The position numbers and the translations under genes were made by a program. Below are positions 1-9,838 of a DNA stretch of 64,000 nt, in pieces (positions within the stretch are counted from its first letter, which is position 1; every line of letters starts with the position of its first letter). Origin of the DNA: Apibacter sp. B3706 (GTDB lineage: Bacteria; Bacteroidota; Bacteroidia; Flavobacteriales; Weeksellaceae). The stretch is from positions 744,001 to 808,000 of the forward strand of contig NZ_CP049715.1 of NCBI RefSeq assembly GCF_011082725.1, given 5' to 3'. The notes beneath the pieces were generated by a model. That model was not told where the DNA came from. It did no database searches and saw only the letters and a list, made by a program, of their open reading frames with translations.

Positions 1-2
1 CT

Positions 3-977
3 TTCCATACCGGAGAATCTTCCGTTAATCCGGAAAGACGTATAGCTACTCAATTTTATTCTGGAGTCAAACTTGCACTGGATTCTTTGTCCAATAGAGG
101 AAAAAGAGTTCATGTAAAAATATTTGACACAAGTAATGATAATAAATTCAGAGAAATTGTAAATACCTATGATTTTTCGAATACCAATCTTATAATAGGC
201 CCTTTATTTAAATCGAACTTATTGACCCTAGCAGATAAAATTAAAAAAATTCCGATAATTTCTCCATTTTCTTCCAGCGATGACCTAGATGAACACGAAA
301 ATTTAATTTTATACAATACAAAAGATCAAATATTAGCTGAAAAAGTAACTGATGAAATGTTAAAAAAATATTCCAACGAAAAAATATATATAGTATATGA
401 TGAGGAACATTTTAAAACGGCTCAATTTATTCAATCATTAATTAAAGATAGAAAAAATAATGCTGAAGTAATTTTAACTAAAAATGCAGAAGATATTAAA
501 CCGGATCAGAATTTAGTTACTGAAGAATATAATAAAATTTATGCCCTATTAATTTCAAATCAAGATCCGGTAATAAATAAATATTTAGATACGATAACTA
601 GTTTTGAAACTAATCAAGTACAACCTATTTCTTTATTTTACTCTTCTTTGTTTGATAATAAAAAATACGAAGAAAAACTTATAAATTTCGGATTGTTATA
701 TTTAGATACAAATTATGTAAATGAATTTGGTTTTAATGAACAAAAAATGATGAATTTATATAAGAAAAAATATTGTCATATGCCGGATAAATATGCTATT
801 ACCGGTTTTGATGTAACCTATGATATTTTGAGTCGTGTTGATGAAAAAGGGAATTTATCTAACGCAATTATGAAAGCTGAAAGTAAACAAGTCAGCAATA
901 AATATTCTTTTAGAAGAATAAATAAAAATGGAGCTTGGGTTAATCAAGAAGCTAGAATTATTCAATTATTAAAATAA
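3..977 (+). CDS. LysM/periplasmic-binding-fold protein, 5'-truncated
   Basis: The reading frame is open to the left edge, so this is the C-terminal part of a longer gene; the first in-frame TTG at 87 is not needed as a start. The visible part resembles a type-1 periplasmic binding protein fold: alternating hydrophobic strands and helices, an early segment YSGVKLALDSL, and a later NLIIGPLFKSN. In flavobacteria this fold is often fused behind LysM peptidoglycan-binding repeats, which would lie outside the window. It probably acts in the periplasm on or near peptidoglycan. fabD follows 56 bp downstream. The family call is by pattern only. Confidence 0.6.
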   Translation, partial: FHTGESSVNPERRIATQFYSGVKLALDSLSNRGKRVHVKIFDTSNDNKFREIVNTYDFSNTNLIIGPLFKSNLLTLADKIKKIPIISPFSSSDDLDEHENLILYNTKDQILAEKVTDEMLKKYSNEKIYIVYDEEHFKTAQFIQSLIKDRKNNAEVILTKNAEDIKPDQNLVTEEYNKIYALLISNQDPVINKYLDTITSFETNQVQPISLFYSSLFDNKKYEEKLINFGLLYLDTNYVNEFGFNEQKMMNLYKKKYCHMPDKYAITGFDVTYDILSRVDEKGNLSNAIMKAESKQVSNKYSFRRINKNGAWVNQEARIIQLLK

Positions 978-1033
978 CTTAGAACAAACAAAATTACATT
1001 TAACAATAAAATACTTAATATTAAAAAAAATTA

Positions 1034-1921
1034 ATGAATTCATTAGTATTTCCCGGACAGGGTTCTCAGTTCCCAGGCATGGGAAAAGAAATATATGAGA
1101 GCAGAGCTGATATTAAAGAAATGATGAACTCTGCTAATGATATATTAGGGTTTAATATCATTGATATCATGTTTAAGGGAACCGAAGAACAACTAAAACA
1201 AACAAAAGTAACACAACCTGCAATTTTTATCTATTCCATCGCTTCTGCTAAAGTTAATGAAAATGCCCGAATTGAAATGGTAGCAGGGCATTCCTTAGGA
1301 GAATTTTCTGCATTAGTTGGAAATGGAGTCCTGTCTTTTGATAACGGTTTAAAATTAGTTTACGAAAGAGCCTTGGCGATGCAAGAAGCTTGTGAAGAAA
1401 ATCCTTCTTCGATGGCAGCGGTTATAGGTTTAGATGATGAAACTGTCGAAAAGGTATGTCAGGAGATATCCTCTGAAAATAATATTGTAGTTCCGGCAAA
1501 TTATAATTGTCCGGGGCAATTGGTTATATCAGGACACACAGAGGCAGTTAAACAAGCTTGTGAAACTTTAAAAGAAAAAGGGGCTAAAAGAGCAATTTTG
1601 CTGCCTGTTAGCGGGGCTTTCCATTCACCACTTATGAAAAGTGCCGAGAAAAGATTAGAAGAAGTTATTCTTAAAACTAAATTTAATACACCCAGTGTCC
1701 CAATATATCAGAATTATACTAGTAAAGCTGTTACCAATATTGAGAAAATAAAAGAAAATCTTATTAAACAATTGACCTCTCCGGTAAACTGGACAAAAAT
1801 AATTCGTAACATGATACAAGATAATTGTTCGGTATTTACAGAAACCGGTCCGGGAAAGGTTTTACAAGGATTAATTAAAAAAATTGACAGTTCCGTTGAA
1901 GTTTCCTCACTTTCTAATTAA
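1034..1921 (+). CDS. fabD: Malonyl-CoA:ACP transacylase
   Basis: FabD moves the malonyl group from CoA to acyl carrier protein, the entry step of type II fatty acid elongation in the cytoplasm. The 295-residue length is normal. The N-terminal FPGQGSQFPGMG motif, the nucleophile elbow GHSLGE with Ser87, and the catalytic His197 in GAFHSPL are all visible. The start at 1034 places the FPGQGSQ motif at residue 6, as in the family. A strong hairpin terminator follows 19 bp after the stop, so this is the last gene of its transcript. Confidence 0.96.
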   Translation: MNSLVFPGQGSQFPGMGKEIYESRADIKEMMNSANDILGFNIIDIMFKGTEEQLKQTKVTQPAIFIYSIASAKVNENARIEMVAGHSLGEFSALVGNGVLSFDNGLKLVYERALAMQEACEENPSSMAAVIGLDDETVEKVCQEISSENNIVVPANYNCPGQLVISGHTEAVKQACETLKEKGAKRAILLPVSGAFHSPLMKSAEKRLEEVILKTKFNTPSVPIYQNYTSKAVTNIEKIKENLIKQLTSPVNWTKIIRNMIQDNCSVFTETGPGKVLQGLIKKIDSSVEVSSLSN

Positions 1922-1939
1922 AAAAATTAAATAGAATAC

Positions 1940-1973
1940 AAAAAAGAGATCTTATATTAAGATCTCTTTTTTT
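1940..1973 (+). terminator. Rho-independent terminator after fabD
   Basis: A perfect 11-bp stem (1944-1954 with 1958-1968) has a 3-nt loop, is extended by flanking A-T pairs, and ends in a T-run. Confidence 0.9.
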
Positions 1974-2295
1974 ATGAAGAATATTTTTTAACGATAAATC
2001 ATTAACTTTTTTTAAAACAAAAAGATTTTAAATCTTTATATTATCACCATTTAGAATATATGTATATAAAAATTTTTAAAACAGATTAAACAAAAATTCA
2101 TTAAAGTTTTATACGGATATAATTAATTTGCTTTAGTAAAAGCTATAACTAACTAAACATTTAATTTAATTTATCGATCATTTTTAGTTTATATAGAATG
2201 TTAAACATATATTAAATAAACTGTTTCGATTTTGCGGTAATCTGTAACATTTAGTAGTTAAATTATACAAATTAGTAACTACAATTGCAAACGAC
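1974..2295. other. Intergenic region before the ABC operon
   Basis: Very AT-rich. I find no open reading frame of substance and no clean TAnnTTTG box. It presumably holds the promoter of the ABC transporter operon, but I cannot place it. Confidence 0.4.
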
Positions 2296-2991
2296 ATGAT
2301 TTCATTGAAAAACATACATAAGTATTATGACATAGGTCATAATAAATTACATGTATTAAAAGGAATTAATCTGGAAATAGGAGAAGGAGAAATGGTTGCT
2401 ATTATGGGATCTTCCGGATCAGGTAAATCTACCTTGTTAAATATTCTTGGAATATTGGATTACGCTGACGAAGGAGAATATCTATTAGATGGGGTTAAAA
2501 TTGAAAAAGATTTAAGCGAATCAAAAGCAGCAGATTATAGAAATAAATTTTTAGGCTTTGTTTTCCAGTCCTTTAACTTGATAAGCTTTAAAAATGCTAT
2601 GGAAAATGTCGCACTTCCTTTATATTATCAAAAAGTAAAACGTTCTCAAAGAAATTCCAGGGCCATGGAATATCTAAAAAGGGTAGGATTAGATGATAGA
2701 GCAGATCATATGCCTAATGAATTGTCGGGTGGACAAAAACAAAGGGTGGCAATTGCTCGCGCATTGGTAACACATCCTAAAGTTATTTTAGCCGATGAAC
2801 CTACAGGAGCACTTGACAGTCAAACCACTTATGACGTAATAAAATTTTTACAAAAAATTAATAACGAAGGAAAAACTATTTTAATAGTTACACATGAACC
2901 CGATGTGGCGAAACAATGCAAAAGGGTAGTTCATTTAAAAGATGGTATAATTGAAAGGGATGAATTTATTAATCAAGAAGTTTTAGTATAA
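2296..2991 (+). CDS. ABC transporter ATP-binding protein, MacB/LolD type
   Basis: This is the nucleotide-binding subunit of a MacB-like exporter. Walker A is GSSGSGKST at residues 38-46, the Q-loop glutamine is near 91, the signature LSGGQ is at 143-147, and Walker B ends in ILADEP with Glu168. The 231 residues contain one ATPase domain and no membrane segment. It is followed after 10 bp by one permease gene and then by a second, so the three genes form one operon. Substrate cannot be read from the sequence; relatives export peptides, macrolides or lipoproteins. Confidence 0.93.
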   Translation: MISLKNIHKYYDIGHNKLHVLKGINLEIGEGEMVAIMGSSGSGKSTLLNILGILDYADEGEYLLDGVKIEKDLSESKAADYRNKFLGFVFQSFNLISFKNAMENVALPLYYQKVKRSQRNSRAMEYLKRVGLDDRADHMPNELSGGQKQRVAIARALVTHPKVILADEPTGALDSQTTYDVIKFLQKINNEGKTILIVTHEPDVAKQCKRVVHLKDGIIERDEFINQEVLV

Positions 2992-3001
2992 TTTATTAAC
3001 T

Positions 3002-4231
3002 ATGTTTAATATAGATCGCTGGCAGGAAATATTTTATTCCATCAAGCAAAATAAATTAAGAACTTTTCTTTCGGGTTTTACAATATCATTAGGATTATTT
3101 ATCTTCATTATACTTTTCGGTTTTGGAAATGGTTTAAAAAATGGCTTTTCACAAGCCTTCATATTGGATTCTTCCAGTACAATTAATATTATTCCGGGAA
3201 AAGCAACCGAAGCATATTTAGGTTTACAACAAAATAGGGATGTTACTCTTAAAAATGAAGATCTTGAACTTGTAAAGAAAGAATTTGATGAAAATTTAGA
3301 GTATAAAACAGCTACCATCACACAGCCTGAAAATGTTACTTACAGAACATCTTCAGGAATCTATACAGTTCAGGCAACTTACCCGGATAAGCAATATATA
3401 GAAAAAGCCATTATTACATCAGGACGTTTTTTAAATCAATCAGACATTATAAACAAAACTAAATTTGCCGTTATAGGTCGATTGGTAGAAAAAGATCTTT
3501 TTAAAAATGAAAAAGCCTTAGGTAAATATATAAATATAGGCGGAATCAATTATAAAGTTGTTGGTATATTCTACGATGAAGGAGGGGATAATGATGAAAG
3601 AATAATTTACATCCCTATATCCACTTTACAAAGTCTCAAAAAAAGTACAGATCATGTAAGCCAGATAGATGTTGCTTATTTATCGGACATGAAACCTAGC
3701 GTAGCTGTTAAATTAGGGGATGAGATTGAGAGAACTTTACGCTCCAAACTTAAAATTTCACCCACAGATAAAACCGGTTTGGTTATTCGAAACAGAGCCC
3801 AAAATATGGAAGATACCTACTCGTTTTTCACGGTGATTTCTTCTTTGGTTATGTTTATAGGATTTGGTACCATAATGGCCGGAATTATCGGTATTAGTAA
3901 TATTATGGTTTATATTGTAAAAGAAAGAACAAAAGAAATAGGAATTAGAAAAGCCTTAGGAGCAAAACCATTCAGTATAGTTTGGCTTATCTTGCAAGAA
4001 TCTATTTTCATTACAGTTATTTCCGGTATTTCAGGGGTTATTTTAGGTAGTCTGGCTCTTTATTTTATAGGTAATAATCTTTCCACCTATCTTATAGTAG
4101 ATCCTTCGGTAAGTAAAGAATTATTAATTTTTGCAACGGTATCCTTAATAACTTTTGGTACGGTAGCAGGATTTATTCCGGCAAGAAAAGCTGCAAAAAT
4201 AAAACCTATAGAAGCCTTAAGTTCAGATTAA
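3002..4231 (+). CDS. ABC transporter permease, MacB-PCD/FtsX family
   Basis: The 409-residue membrane subunit has the MacB layout: one N-terminal membrane helix (about residues 18-42), a large periplasmic MacB-PCD domain, and three C-terminal helices (from about 275) forming the FtsX domain. The segment KERTKEIGIRKALGAKP between the C-terminal helices is the cytoplasmic coupling motif of the family, and the C-terminus ends in IPARKAAKIKPIEAL. It starts 10 bp after the ATPase gene and is a paralogue of the next permease; the two probably form a heterodimer. Confidence 0.92.
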   Translation: MFNIDRWQEIFYSIKQNKLRTFLSGFTISLGLFIFIILFGFGNGLKNGFSQAFILDSSSTINIIPGKATEAYLGLQQNRDVTLKNEDLELVKKEFDENLEYKTATITQPENVTYRTSSGIYTVQATYPDKQYIEKAIITSGRFLNQSDIINKTKFAVIGRLVEKDLFKNEKALGKYINIGGINYKVVGIFYDEGGDNDERIIYIPISTLQSLKKSTDHVSQIDVAYLSDMKPSVAVKLGDEIERTLRSKLKISPTDKTGLVIRNRAQNMEDTYSFFTVISSLVMFIGFGTIMAGIIGISNIMVYIVKERTKEIGIRKALGAKPFSIVWLILQESIFITVISGISGVILGSLALYFIGNNLSTYLIVDPSVSKELLIFATVSLITFGTVAGFIPARKAAKIKPIEALSSD

Positions 4232-4262
4232 ACTATTTATTGAAATTTAATATCTTATACAA

Positions 4263-5513
4263 ATGCAAATTTTAGATAGAGAAACATGGGTTGAAATTTA
4301 CCATACTCTCAGCAAAAATAAGTTGCGCACCATTTTAACAATGATCGGTGTGGCATGGGGAATGTTTTTGTATGTATTTCTTTTAGGAGCTGCTAAAGGC
4401 GCTGAAAATGGTTTTTATAAAATATTTGACGGATATGCAACCAATAGTATATTTCTTTGGGGTGGATCTACAGGTGAACCCTATAAAGGATACCCGAGAG
4501 GAAGGGAGTTAGCTATACATTTGGATGATGTAGAATATTTGAAAAAACAAGTTCCTGAAATTGATTTTGTAGTACCTAGAAATGCTGCTTCCTCTGAACA
4601 AAGCGTTATAAACAGAAAAAATAAAAGTAAGAATTTCACCGTATTTGGTGATTTTGCTTCGGTATCCAAAGTTCAAAAGAAACAATTGATTACAGGAAGA
4701 TTACTAAATGAAGAAGATGATGTTCAGAAAAAAAAGGTTGCGATAATCGGTAAAGAGGTTTATGAACAATTATTCAATAATAAAGAAAATGCTATAGGTG
4801 AATATATCAAAATTAACGGAATTTATTTTCAAGTAGTTGGAGTTTACAGAAATCCAAATTCAGGATTTTTACCGGAAGATGTGGTATATATTCCTTTTAA
4901 TACCTATCAGAAAATCTACAATCAAGGAGATAAAGTAAATTGGATGGTAATTTCCATTAAACCACAATACAATGTTAATGTGGTCGAAGAAAAGATCAAA
5001 ACAGCTTTAAGAAAAAAATACGATGTAGCACCCACAGATGAAAAGGCTTTCGGTGCTTGGAATTTTGCTGAGAACTTTAGAAAATTAACCAATTTCTTAA
5101 AAGGATTGCAAATACTTACTTGGTTTGTGGGAGGTTTAACCATTCTTGCCGGAGTAGTTGCTATTTCCAATATTTTATTAATAACGGTGAAAGAAAGAAC
5201 CTTGGAAATAGGTATCCGAAGAGCTTTAGGAGCCAAACCGGGTGAGATAAGATCACAAATACTTATGGAAAGTGTGTTTTTAACTGTATTTTCCGGTCTA
5301 CTCGGTTTTATATTAGGAGTATTACTTTTAATAGGAATGAGTTCATTTATGGGCGATGCCAATCCTAAATTTCCGTTCTATAATCCAACCGTAAATATTT
5401 GGAACGTATTAGCAGCCTTGTTTTTAATGGTAAGTTTAGGTTTGTTTATTGGACTTATACCGGCCCAAAGAGCAGTTCAAATAAAACCGATTGAGGCTTT
5501 GCGAACAGAATAA
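4263..5513 (+). CDS. ABC transporter permease, MacB-PCD/FtsX family (second)
   Basis: This 416-residue paralogue has the same plan as the preceding permease: an N-terminal membrane helix, a periplasmic domain, and three C-terminal helices with KERTLEIGIRRALGAKPGEI as coupling segment. It also ends in a IPAQRAVQIKPIEAL-type tail. The gap to the first permease is 31 bp and a terminator follows, closing the operon. Related flavobacterial clusters usually also carry a HlyD-type adaptor gene; none is present here. Confidence 0.92.
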   Translation: MQILDRETWVEIYHTLSKNKLRTILTMIGVAWGMFLYVFLLGAAKGAENGFYKIFDGYATNSIFLWGGSTGEPYKGYPRGRELAIHLDDVEYLKKQVPEIDFVVPRNAASSEQSVINRKNKSKNFTVFGDFASVSKVQKKQLITGRLLNEEDDVQKKKVAIIGKEVYEQLFNNKENAIGEYIKINGIYFQVVGVYRNPNSGFLPEDVVYIPFNTYQKIYNQGDKVNWMVISIKPQYNVNVVEEKIKTALRKKYDVAPTDEKAFGAWNFAENFRKLTNFLKGLQILTWFVGGLTILAGVVAISNILLITVKERTLEIGIRRALGAKPGEIRSQILMESVFLTVFSGLLGFILGVLLLIGMSSFMGDANPKFPFYNPTVNIWNVLAALFLMVSLGLFIGLIPAQRAVQIKPIEALRTE

Positions 5514-5595
5514 TAGTCATATAAATTAGTTTAATTTTGGAAATTATGACTTTATCTAAAAAATCAGATAAGTGATAATACACAAAAGCAAATGC

Positions 5596-5630
5596 AATAG
5601 GATTTTCAAATTTTGAAAATCCTATTTTTA
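5596..5630 (+). terminator. Terminator after the ABC exporter operon
   Basis: A near-perfect palindrome, arms 5596-5610 and 5612-5626, is followed by a T-run. In RNA the central bases would form the loop. Confidence 0.85.
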
Positions 5631-5672
5631 TATCTAGTAATATAATTTTTTTAAAAAATTTTAATAAAATAC

Positions 5673-5680
5673 TACCTTTG
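5673..5680 (+). promoter_or_regulatory. Promoter -7 box for valS
   Basis: TACCTTTG matches the Bacteroidota TAnnTTTG consensus. It lies 26 bp before the valS start; no clear -33 element is visible. Confidence 0.65.
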
Positions 5681-5706
5681 TAGTCATTCTCAAAAAATAA
5701 GAATAC

Positions 5707-8325
5707 ATGTCAGAAATTACAGCAAAATATTCTCCTAAAAACGTTGAAGATAAATGGTATAAATTTTGGATGGATAACCACTTTTTTCATTCAGAACCGA
5801 ATGAGAAAAAACCGTATACTATTGTAATTCCTCCCCCTAATGTAACCGGTGTATTACACATGGGTCATATGCTTAATAATACAATTCAGGATGTATTAAT
5901 AAGACGTGCCCGAATGTTGGGATATAATGCTTGCTGGGTTCCCGGAACAGATCATGCTTCCATAGCCACTGAGGCCAAAGTAGTTAACAAGCTAAAAGAA
6001 CAGGGAATTAGTAAATTTGACATAGGAAGAGAAAAGTTTTTAGAACATGCATGGGAATGGACTCACACACATGGTGGAATCATATTAGAACAATTAAAAA
6101 AATTAGGTTGTTCTTGTGATTGGGATCGTACAAAATTTACCCTTGACGGTGATCTATATAATTCAGTAATTAAATGTTTCGTGGATCTTTATAATAGAGG
6201 ATATATTTATAAAGGGAACAAGATGATTAATTGGGATCCGGAAGCGAAAACCAATATATCCGATGAAGAAGTAATTTATAAAGAACATAACGGAAAACTA
6301 TATTTTTTGAGATATAAAGTAGCTCATGAAGACCATTATGTAATCGTAGCTACTACAAGGCCGGAAACTATATTCGGTGACACCGCTCTTTGTATAAATC
6401 CTAGTGATGAGCGTTATCAATTTTTAAAAGGAAAGAAAGTTATAGTACCGATCTGTAACCGAGAAATACCGGTCATTGAGGATGAATATGTAGATATGGA
6501 GTTTGGAACGGGAGTTTTAAAAATAACGCCTGCTCATGATGTGAATGATTATAATTTGGGTAAGAAGCACCAATTAGCTACCATTGATATTTTTAATGAT
6601 AATGCAACTCTAAATGATAATGGATTGCATTATAAAGGAAAAGACAGATTCATAGTTCGTAAGGAAATAACAAAAGAGCTTAAAGAAAAAAATCTTCTTG
6701 AAAAAGAAGAAAATTATGTAAATAAAGTGGGAACTTCTGAACGAACCGGAGCAGTTATTGAGCCTAAAATATCGGTACAGTGGTTTATGAAAATGAAGGA
6801 TTTTGCTAAACCGGCTCTTGATGCAGTATTAAATGAAGAGCTTAAACTGTATCCGGATAAGTTCGTTACTACTTACAAAAATTGGTTGGAAGACATTCAT
6901 GATTGGAATATCTCACGTCAGCTTTGGTGGGGACATAGAATACCTGCTTATTATTATGGAGAAGGCGAAAATGATTTTGTAATTGCAGAAACAAAAGAAG
7001 AGGCTCTAAAGTTAGCTCAAGAAAAAAACTCATCCATCACACCCGAAACCTTACGACAAGAAGAAGACGTATTAGATACCTGGTTTTCTTCCTGGTTATG
7101 GCCTATTTCAGTTTTCAACGGAATCAATGAACCGGACAATAAGGAAATTAATTATTATTATCCTACCCAAGATTTAGTTACCGGACCGGATATTATATTT
7201 TTCTGGGTAGCCAGAATGGTAATGGCAGGATATGCTTTCAGAAATGAAAAACCATTTTCTAACGTTTATTTCACCGGAATTGTACGAGATAAATTAAGAA
7301 GGAAAATGTCTAAGCAGCTCGGAAATTCTCCGGATCCTTTAAAATTGATTGAAGAATACGGAGCAGATGGTGTTCGAGTGGGGGTATTATTAAGTTCATC
7401 TGCCGGAAATGATCTTATGTTTGATGAAGATTTATGTTTACAAGGGAGAAACTTTTCAAATAAAATTTGGAATTCTTTCCGTTTAGTACAATCTTGGAAT
7501 GTAGATTCATCAAAACCTCAAACCATTGAAAGTAAAGAAGCTATATCTTGGCTAAAAAATAAAATAGCTAAAACAGTTACTTTAATAAATGGAGATTTTG
7601 AAAAATATCGAATTTCCGATGCATTAATGAATATTTATAAACTCATTTGGGATGACTATTGCTCTTGGTATTTAGAAGCTGTTAAACCCCCATTTGGTGA
7701 AGATATTGATGAAAAAACTTATATAGAAACAATAGCGATTTTAGAAGACCTGTTAAAATTGCTTCATCCATTCATGCCATTTATCTCTGAAGAGATTTGG
7801 CAAACAATTAAAAAAAGAGAAATACAAGAAAGCCTTATTATAACTTCATCAGTCTCTGAAAACGCATATAATGAATCCATTATATCCGATTTTGAAGTAA
7901 CCAAAGAAATTATTTCAAGTATTAGAAATTTCCGTTCTGAAAAAGGCCTTTCACCTAAAGAATCGTTAACGCTTATAGTTAAATCATCCGATAAATTGGA
8001 AAATATTGCTACCATAAAAAAATTAGCTAATATTTCACAAATAAAGGATCAACTGAATGAAAATGAGCCATCTTATACTTTTTTAGTTGGTAAATTGGAA
8101 TTTGCCATACCTTTTACACAAACAATCGATACAGAAGCAGAAAAAGCAAAAATATTGGAAGATATAGCTTATTTAGAAGGATTTTTAAAAAGCGTAAATG
8201 CAAAACTGTCTAATGAAAAATTTGTGAATGGAGCTCCTCAAAAAGTAGTCGAAATGGAAAGAAAGAAGCAATCCGATACACTGGAAAAATTAACTATTTT
8301 AAAAGAGAGCTTAAAAAAGTTATAA
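5707..8325 (+). CDS. valS: Valyl-tRNA synthetase
   Basis: This class I synthetase charges tRNA-Val in the cytoplasm. Its 872 residues match the family. The HIGH-type motif HMGH is at 51-54 within PPPNVTGVLHMGHML, the KMSKS-type motif KMSKQ is near residue 533, the CP1 editing domain lies between them (TTRPETIFGDTA), and the anticodon-binding region precedes a charged C-terminal coiled coil typical of ValS. The start at 5707 agrees with the promoter box just upstream. The gene stands alone. Confidence 0.97.
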   Translation: MSEITAKYSPKNVEDKWYKFWMDNHFFHSEPNEKKPYTIVIPPPNVTGVLHMGHMLNNTIQDVLIRRARMLGYNACWVPGTDHASIATEAKVVNKLKEQGISKFDIGREKFLEHAWEWTHTHGGIILEQLKKLGCSCDWDRTKFTLDGDLYNSVIKCFVDLYNRGYIYKGNKMINWDPEAKTNISDEEVIYKEHNGKLYFLRYKVAHEDHYVIVATTRPETIFGDTALCINPSDERYQFLKGKKVIVPICNREIPVIEDEYVDMEFGTGVLKITPAHDVNDYNLGKKHQLATIDIFNDNATLNDNGLHYKGKDRFIVRKEITKELKEKNLLEKEENYVNKVGTSERTGAVIEPKISVQWFMKMKDFAKPALDAVLNEELKLYPDKFVTTYKNWLEDIHDWNISRQLWWGHRIPAYYYGEGENDFVIAETKEEALKLAQEKNSSITPETLRQEEDVLDTWFSSWLWPISVFNGINEPDNKEINYYYPTQDLVTGPDIIFFWVARMVMAGYAFRNEKPFSNVYFTGIVRDKLRRKMSKQLGNSPDPLKLIEEYGADGVRVGVLLSSSAGNDLMFDEDLCLQGRNFSNKIWNSFRLVQSWNVDSSKPQTIESKEAISWLKNKIAKTVTLINGDFEKYRISDALMNIYKLIWDDYCSWYLEAVKPPFGEDIDEKTYIETIAILEDLLKLLHPFMPFISEEIWQTIKKREIQESLIITSSVSENAYNESIISDFEVTKEIISSIRNFRSEKGLSPKESLTLIVKSSDKLENIATIKKLANISQIKDQLNENEPSYTFLVGKLEFAIPFTQTIDTEAEKAKILEDIAYLEGFLKSVNAKLSNEKFVNGAPQKVVEMERKKQSDTLEKLTILKESLKKL

Positions 8326-8448
8326 GACTAGCTATTTTTATCAAATTTTAGTTTACAGAAAGAAATAAAACTATTGAAACATTTAAAAATGATTTATTTG
8401 AATTAATAAGTAAGTAGGAATAATCCTATCCATTAAATCTGAGAACGT

Positions 8449-9342
8449 ATGATGAAACTACCTAGACTTATTTTTTGTTTTGTTTCAATAGTTTTATATA
8501 GTCAGGTAGAGAAAAATATATTAGACTTATCCGAATATCCCGAAAAATATATATTGTCGTCTCAAATCAATGAAACTTCTACACTTGATTTTTATAATGA
8601 TTTCCTATATACCTGTAACGACAGCGGAGGAGAAGCCGAAATATATAAATTAAGCACTCAGGATGGAAAAATAGTAGAAACAATAAAAATCAAAGGAGTT
8701 AAAAATGTTGATTGGGAAGAATTGGCACGTAAAGGTGATACTCTTTTTATTGGTGATTTTGGAAATAATTTAGGCATTCGCAAAGATTTAACTGTATATC
8801 AAGTAGTTTTGCCTACCAATGCAACAAATTTAAAAGAAATAACTATAGTAGATCAGTTTCAATTTACGTTCGAAGATCAAATAGATTATGAAAACAAAGG
8901 AAATTTTAAGACAAACTTTGATTGCGAAGCATTTATCTATTATAAAAATAAGCTTCATTTATTTACTAAACGATGGGGTGATTTTCATACCGCACATTAC
9001 GAATTAGATTTAACTTCTGTATCAAAATCTAAAATTGCAAAAAAGATAGAAACTTTTAATACGGAATGTTTAATAACCGGAGCAGACATACACCAAGATA
9101 CATTATATTTGATAGGATATACCAAAGAAGCAGCCTATGTATGGAAATTTTATGATTTTGAAGATCATAATTTTTTTAAAGGTAAATCCAAACAAACCTT
9201 GATCGGTTTAACTGCTGCTATAGGTCAAACAGAAGTTATTGCCGTAACAGATTCCAAAATATATATAACCGCTGAAGAAATGAATTATTCGCTCTTTCAT
9301 GTTAAACCCACGCTATATATTCTCAATAAAGATGAACTCTAG
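8449..9342 (+). CDS. Secreted beta-propeller-like protein of unknown function
   Basis: The 297-residue product starts with a short hydrophobic segment (about residues 6-18, LIFCFVSIVLYSQ) that looks like a signal peptide, so it is probably exported. The body alternates short beta-like strands with acidic turns, as in propeller folds. The segments NVDWEELA and FIGDFGNNLGIR are motifs I associate with a conserved Bacteroidota secreted family without a known function. No catalytic residues can be assigned. It lies alone between valS and a gene-poor stretch. Confidence 0.6.
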   Translation: MMKLPRLIFCFVSIVLYSQVEKNILDLSEYPEKYILSSQINETSTLDFYNDFLYTCNDSGGEAEIYKLSTQDGKIVETIKIKGVKNVDWEELARKGDTLFIGDFGNNLGIRKDLTVYQVVLPTNATNLKEITIVDQFQFTFEDQIDYENKGNFKTNFDCEAFIYYKNKLHLFTKRWGDFHTAHYELDLTSVSKSKIAKKIETFNTECLITGADIHQDTLYLIGYTKEAAYVWKFYDFEDHNFFKGKSKQTLIGLTAAIGQTEVIAVTDSKIYITAEEMNYSLFHVKPTLYILNKDEL

Positions 9343-9649
9343 TTTAAATAATATTTTTTGATTTAAATTTATAACTGAAGATGGTTTTATTTAATATTAT
9401 TTTATAATCCATAATTTTATATCGTTTAATTTAAATAGAAGGTTGCTAATGCTCAAATTAATAATCCTCAAAGTTATACCTTCATAAAAAAATAGATGTT
9501 TCTATCTGTATTTATCCTTGTAATCAGTTTTTTCATTTTATATTAAAAATAAAATCTAATACTATATTTAGTGAAAATAAATTTCTATATTTTCAAAGTA
9601 ATAGAAGATAAAAAAATGAAAATATATGCTTTATTTTTAAAAATTATTT
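9343..9649. other. Intergenic region, no supported gene
   Basis: AT-rich sequence after the secreted protein gene. Only very short reading frames occur, including a hydrophobic 16-residue one at 9496-9546 that I do not call. No strong hairpin terminator is visible. Confidence 0.4.
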
Positions 9650-9657
9650 TATCTTTG
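9650..9657 (+). promoter_or_regulatory. Promoter -7 box for the 45-residue protein gene
   Basis: TATCTTTG matches TAnnTTTG and lies 25 bp before the ATG at 9683. Confidence 0.6.
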
Positions 9658-9682
9658 CCTATAAATCACAAAAATTAATACT

Positions 9683-9820
9683 ATGGCTAAAGAAAAAAAA
9701 ATAGTAAGGTACAGAGATGCCGAAACTGGACACTACACCACTAAAAAATATGCTGAAGAAAATCCTAAGACTACAGTAAGGGAAACTGATCGGGTTAGAC
9801 CCAGAACTAAGAAAAAATAA
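9683..9820 (+). CDS. Small basic conserved protein, 45 residues
   Basis: The frame encodes 45 residues, strongly basic at both ends. The central segment RDAETGHYTTKKYAEENPKT resembles small bacterial proteins of unknown function with the pattern RDxxTGxYxxxxxAxxNPxTT. A TAnnTTTG box at 9650-9657 is correctly placed for this start, and codon use is like its neighbours. No membrane segment or cysteine is present, so it is probably cytoplasmic. The function is unknown. The resemblance is from memory, but promoter, start and composition together make a real gene likely. Confidence 0.75.
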   Translation: MAKEKKIVRYRDAETGHYTTKKYAEENPKTTVRETDRVRPRTKKK

Positions 9821-9824
9821 TAGT

Positions 9825-9832
9825 TAATTTTG
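9825..9832 (+). promoter_or_regulatory. Promoter-like -7 box in front of a possible small RNA
   Basis: TAATTTTG matches TAnnTTTG and starts 5 bp after the stop of the small protein gene. No open reading frame of substance follows before the terminator near 10107. Confidence 0.4.
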
Positions 9833-9838
9833 CCTTTA

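Noticed and set aside
9496-9546. A hydrophobic 16-residue frame that looks like a membrane peptide
   Set aside because: Short runs of Phe, Ile and Leu codons arise easily in such AT-rich DNA; there is no promoter box or antisense partner to suggest a toxin-antitoxin pair.
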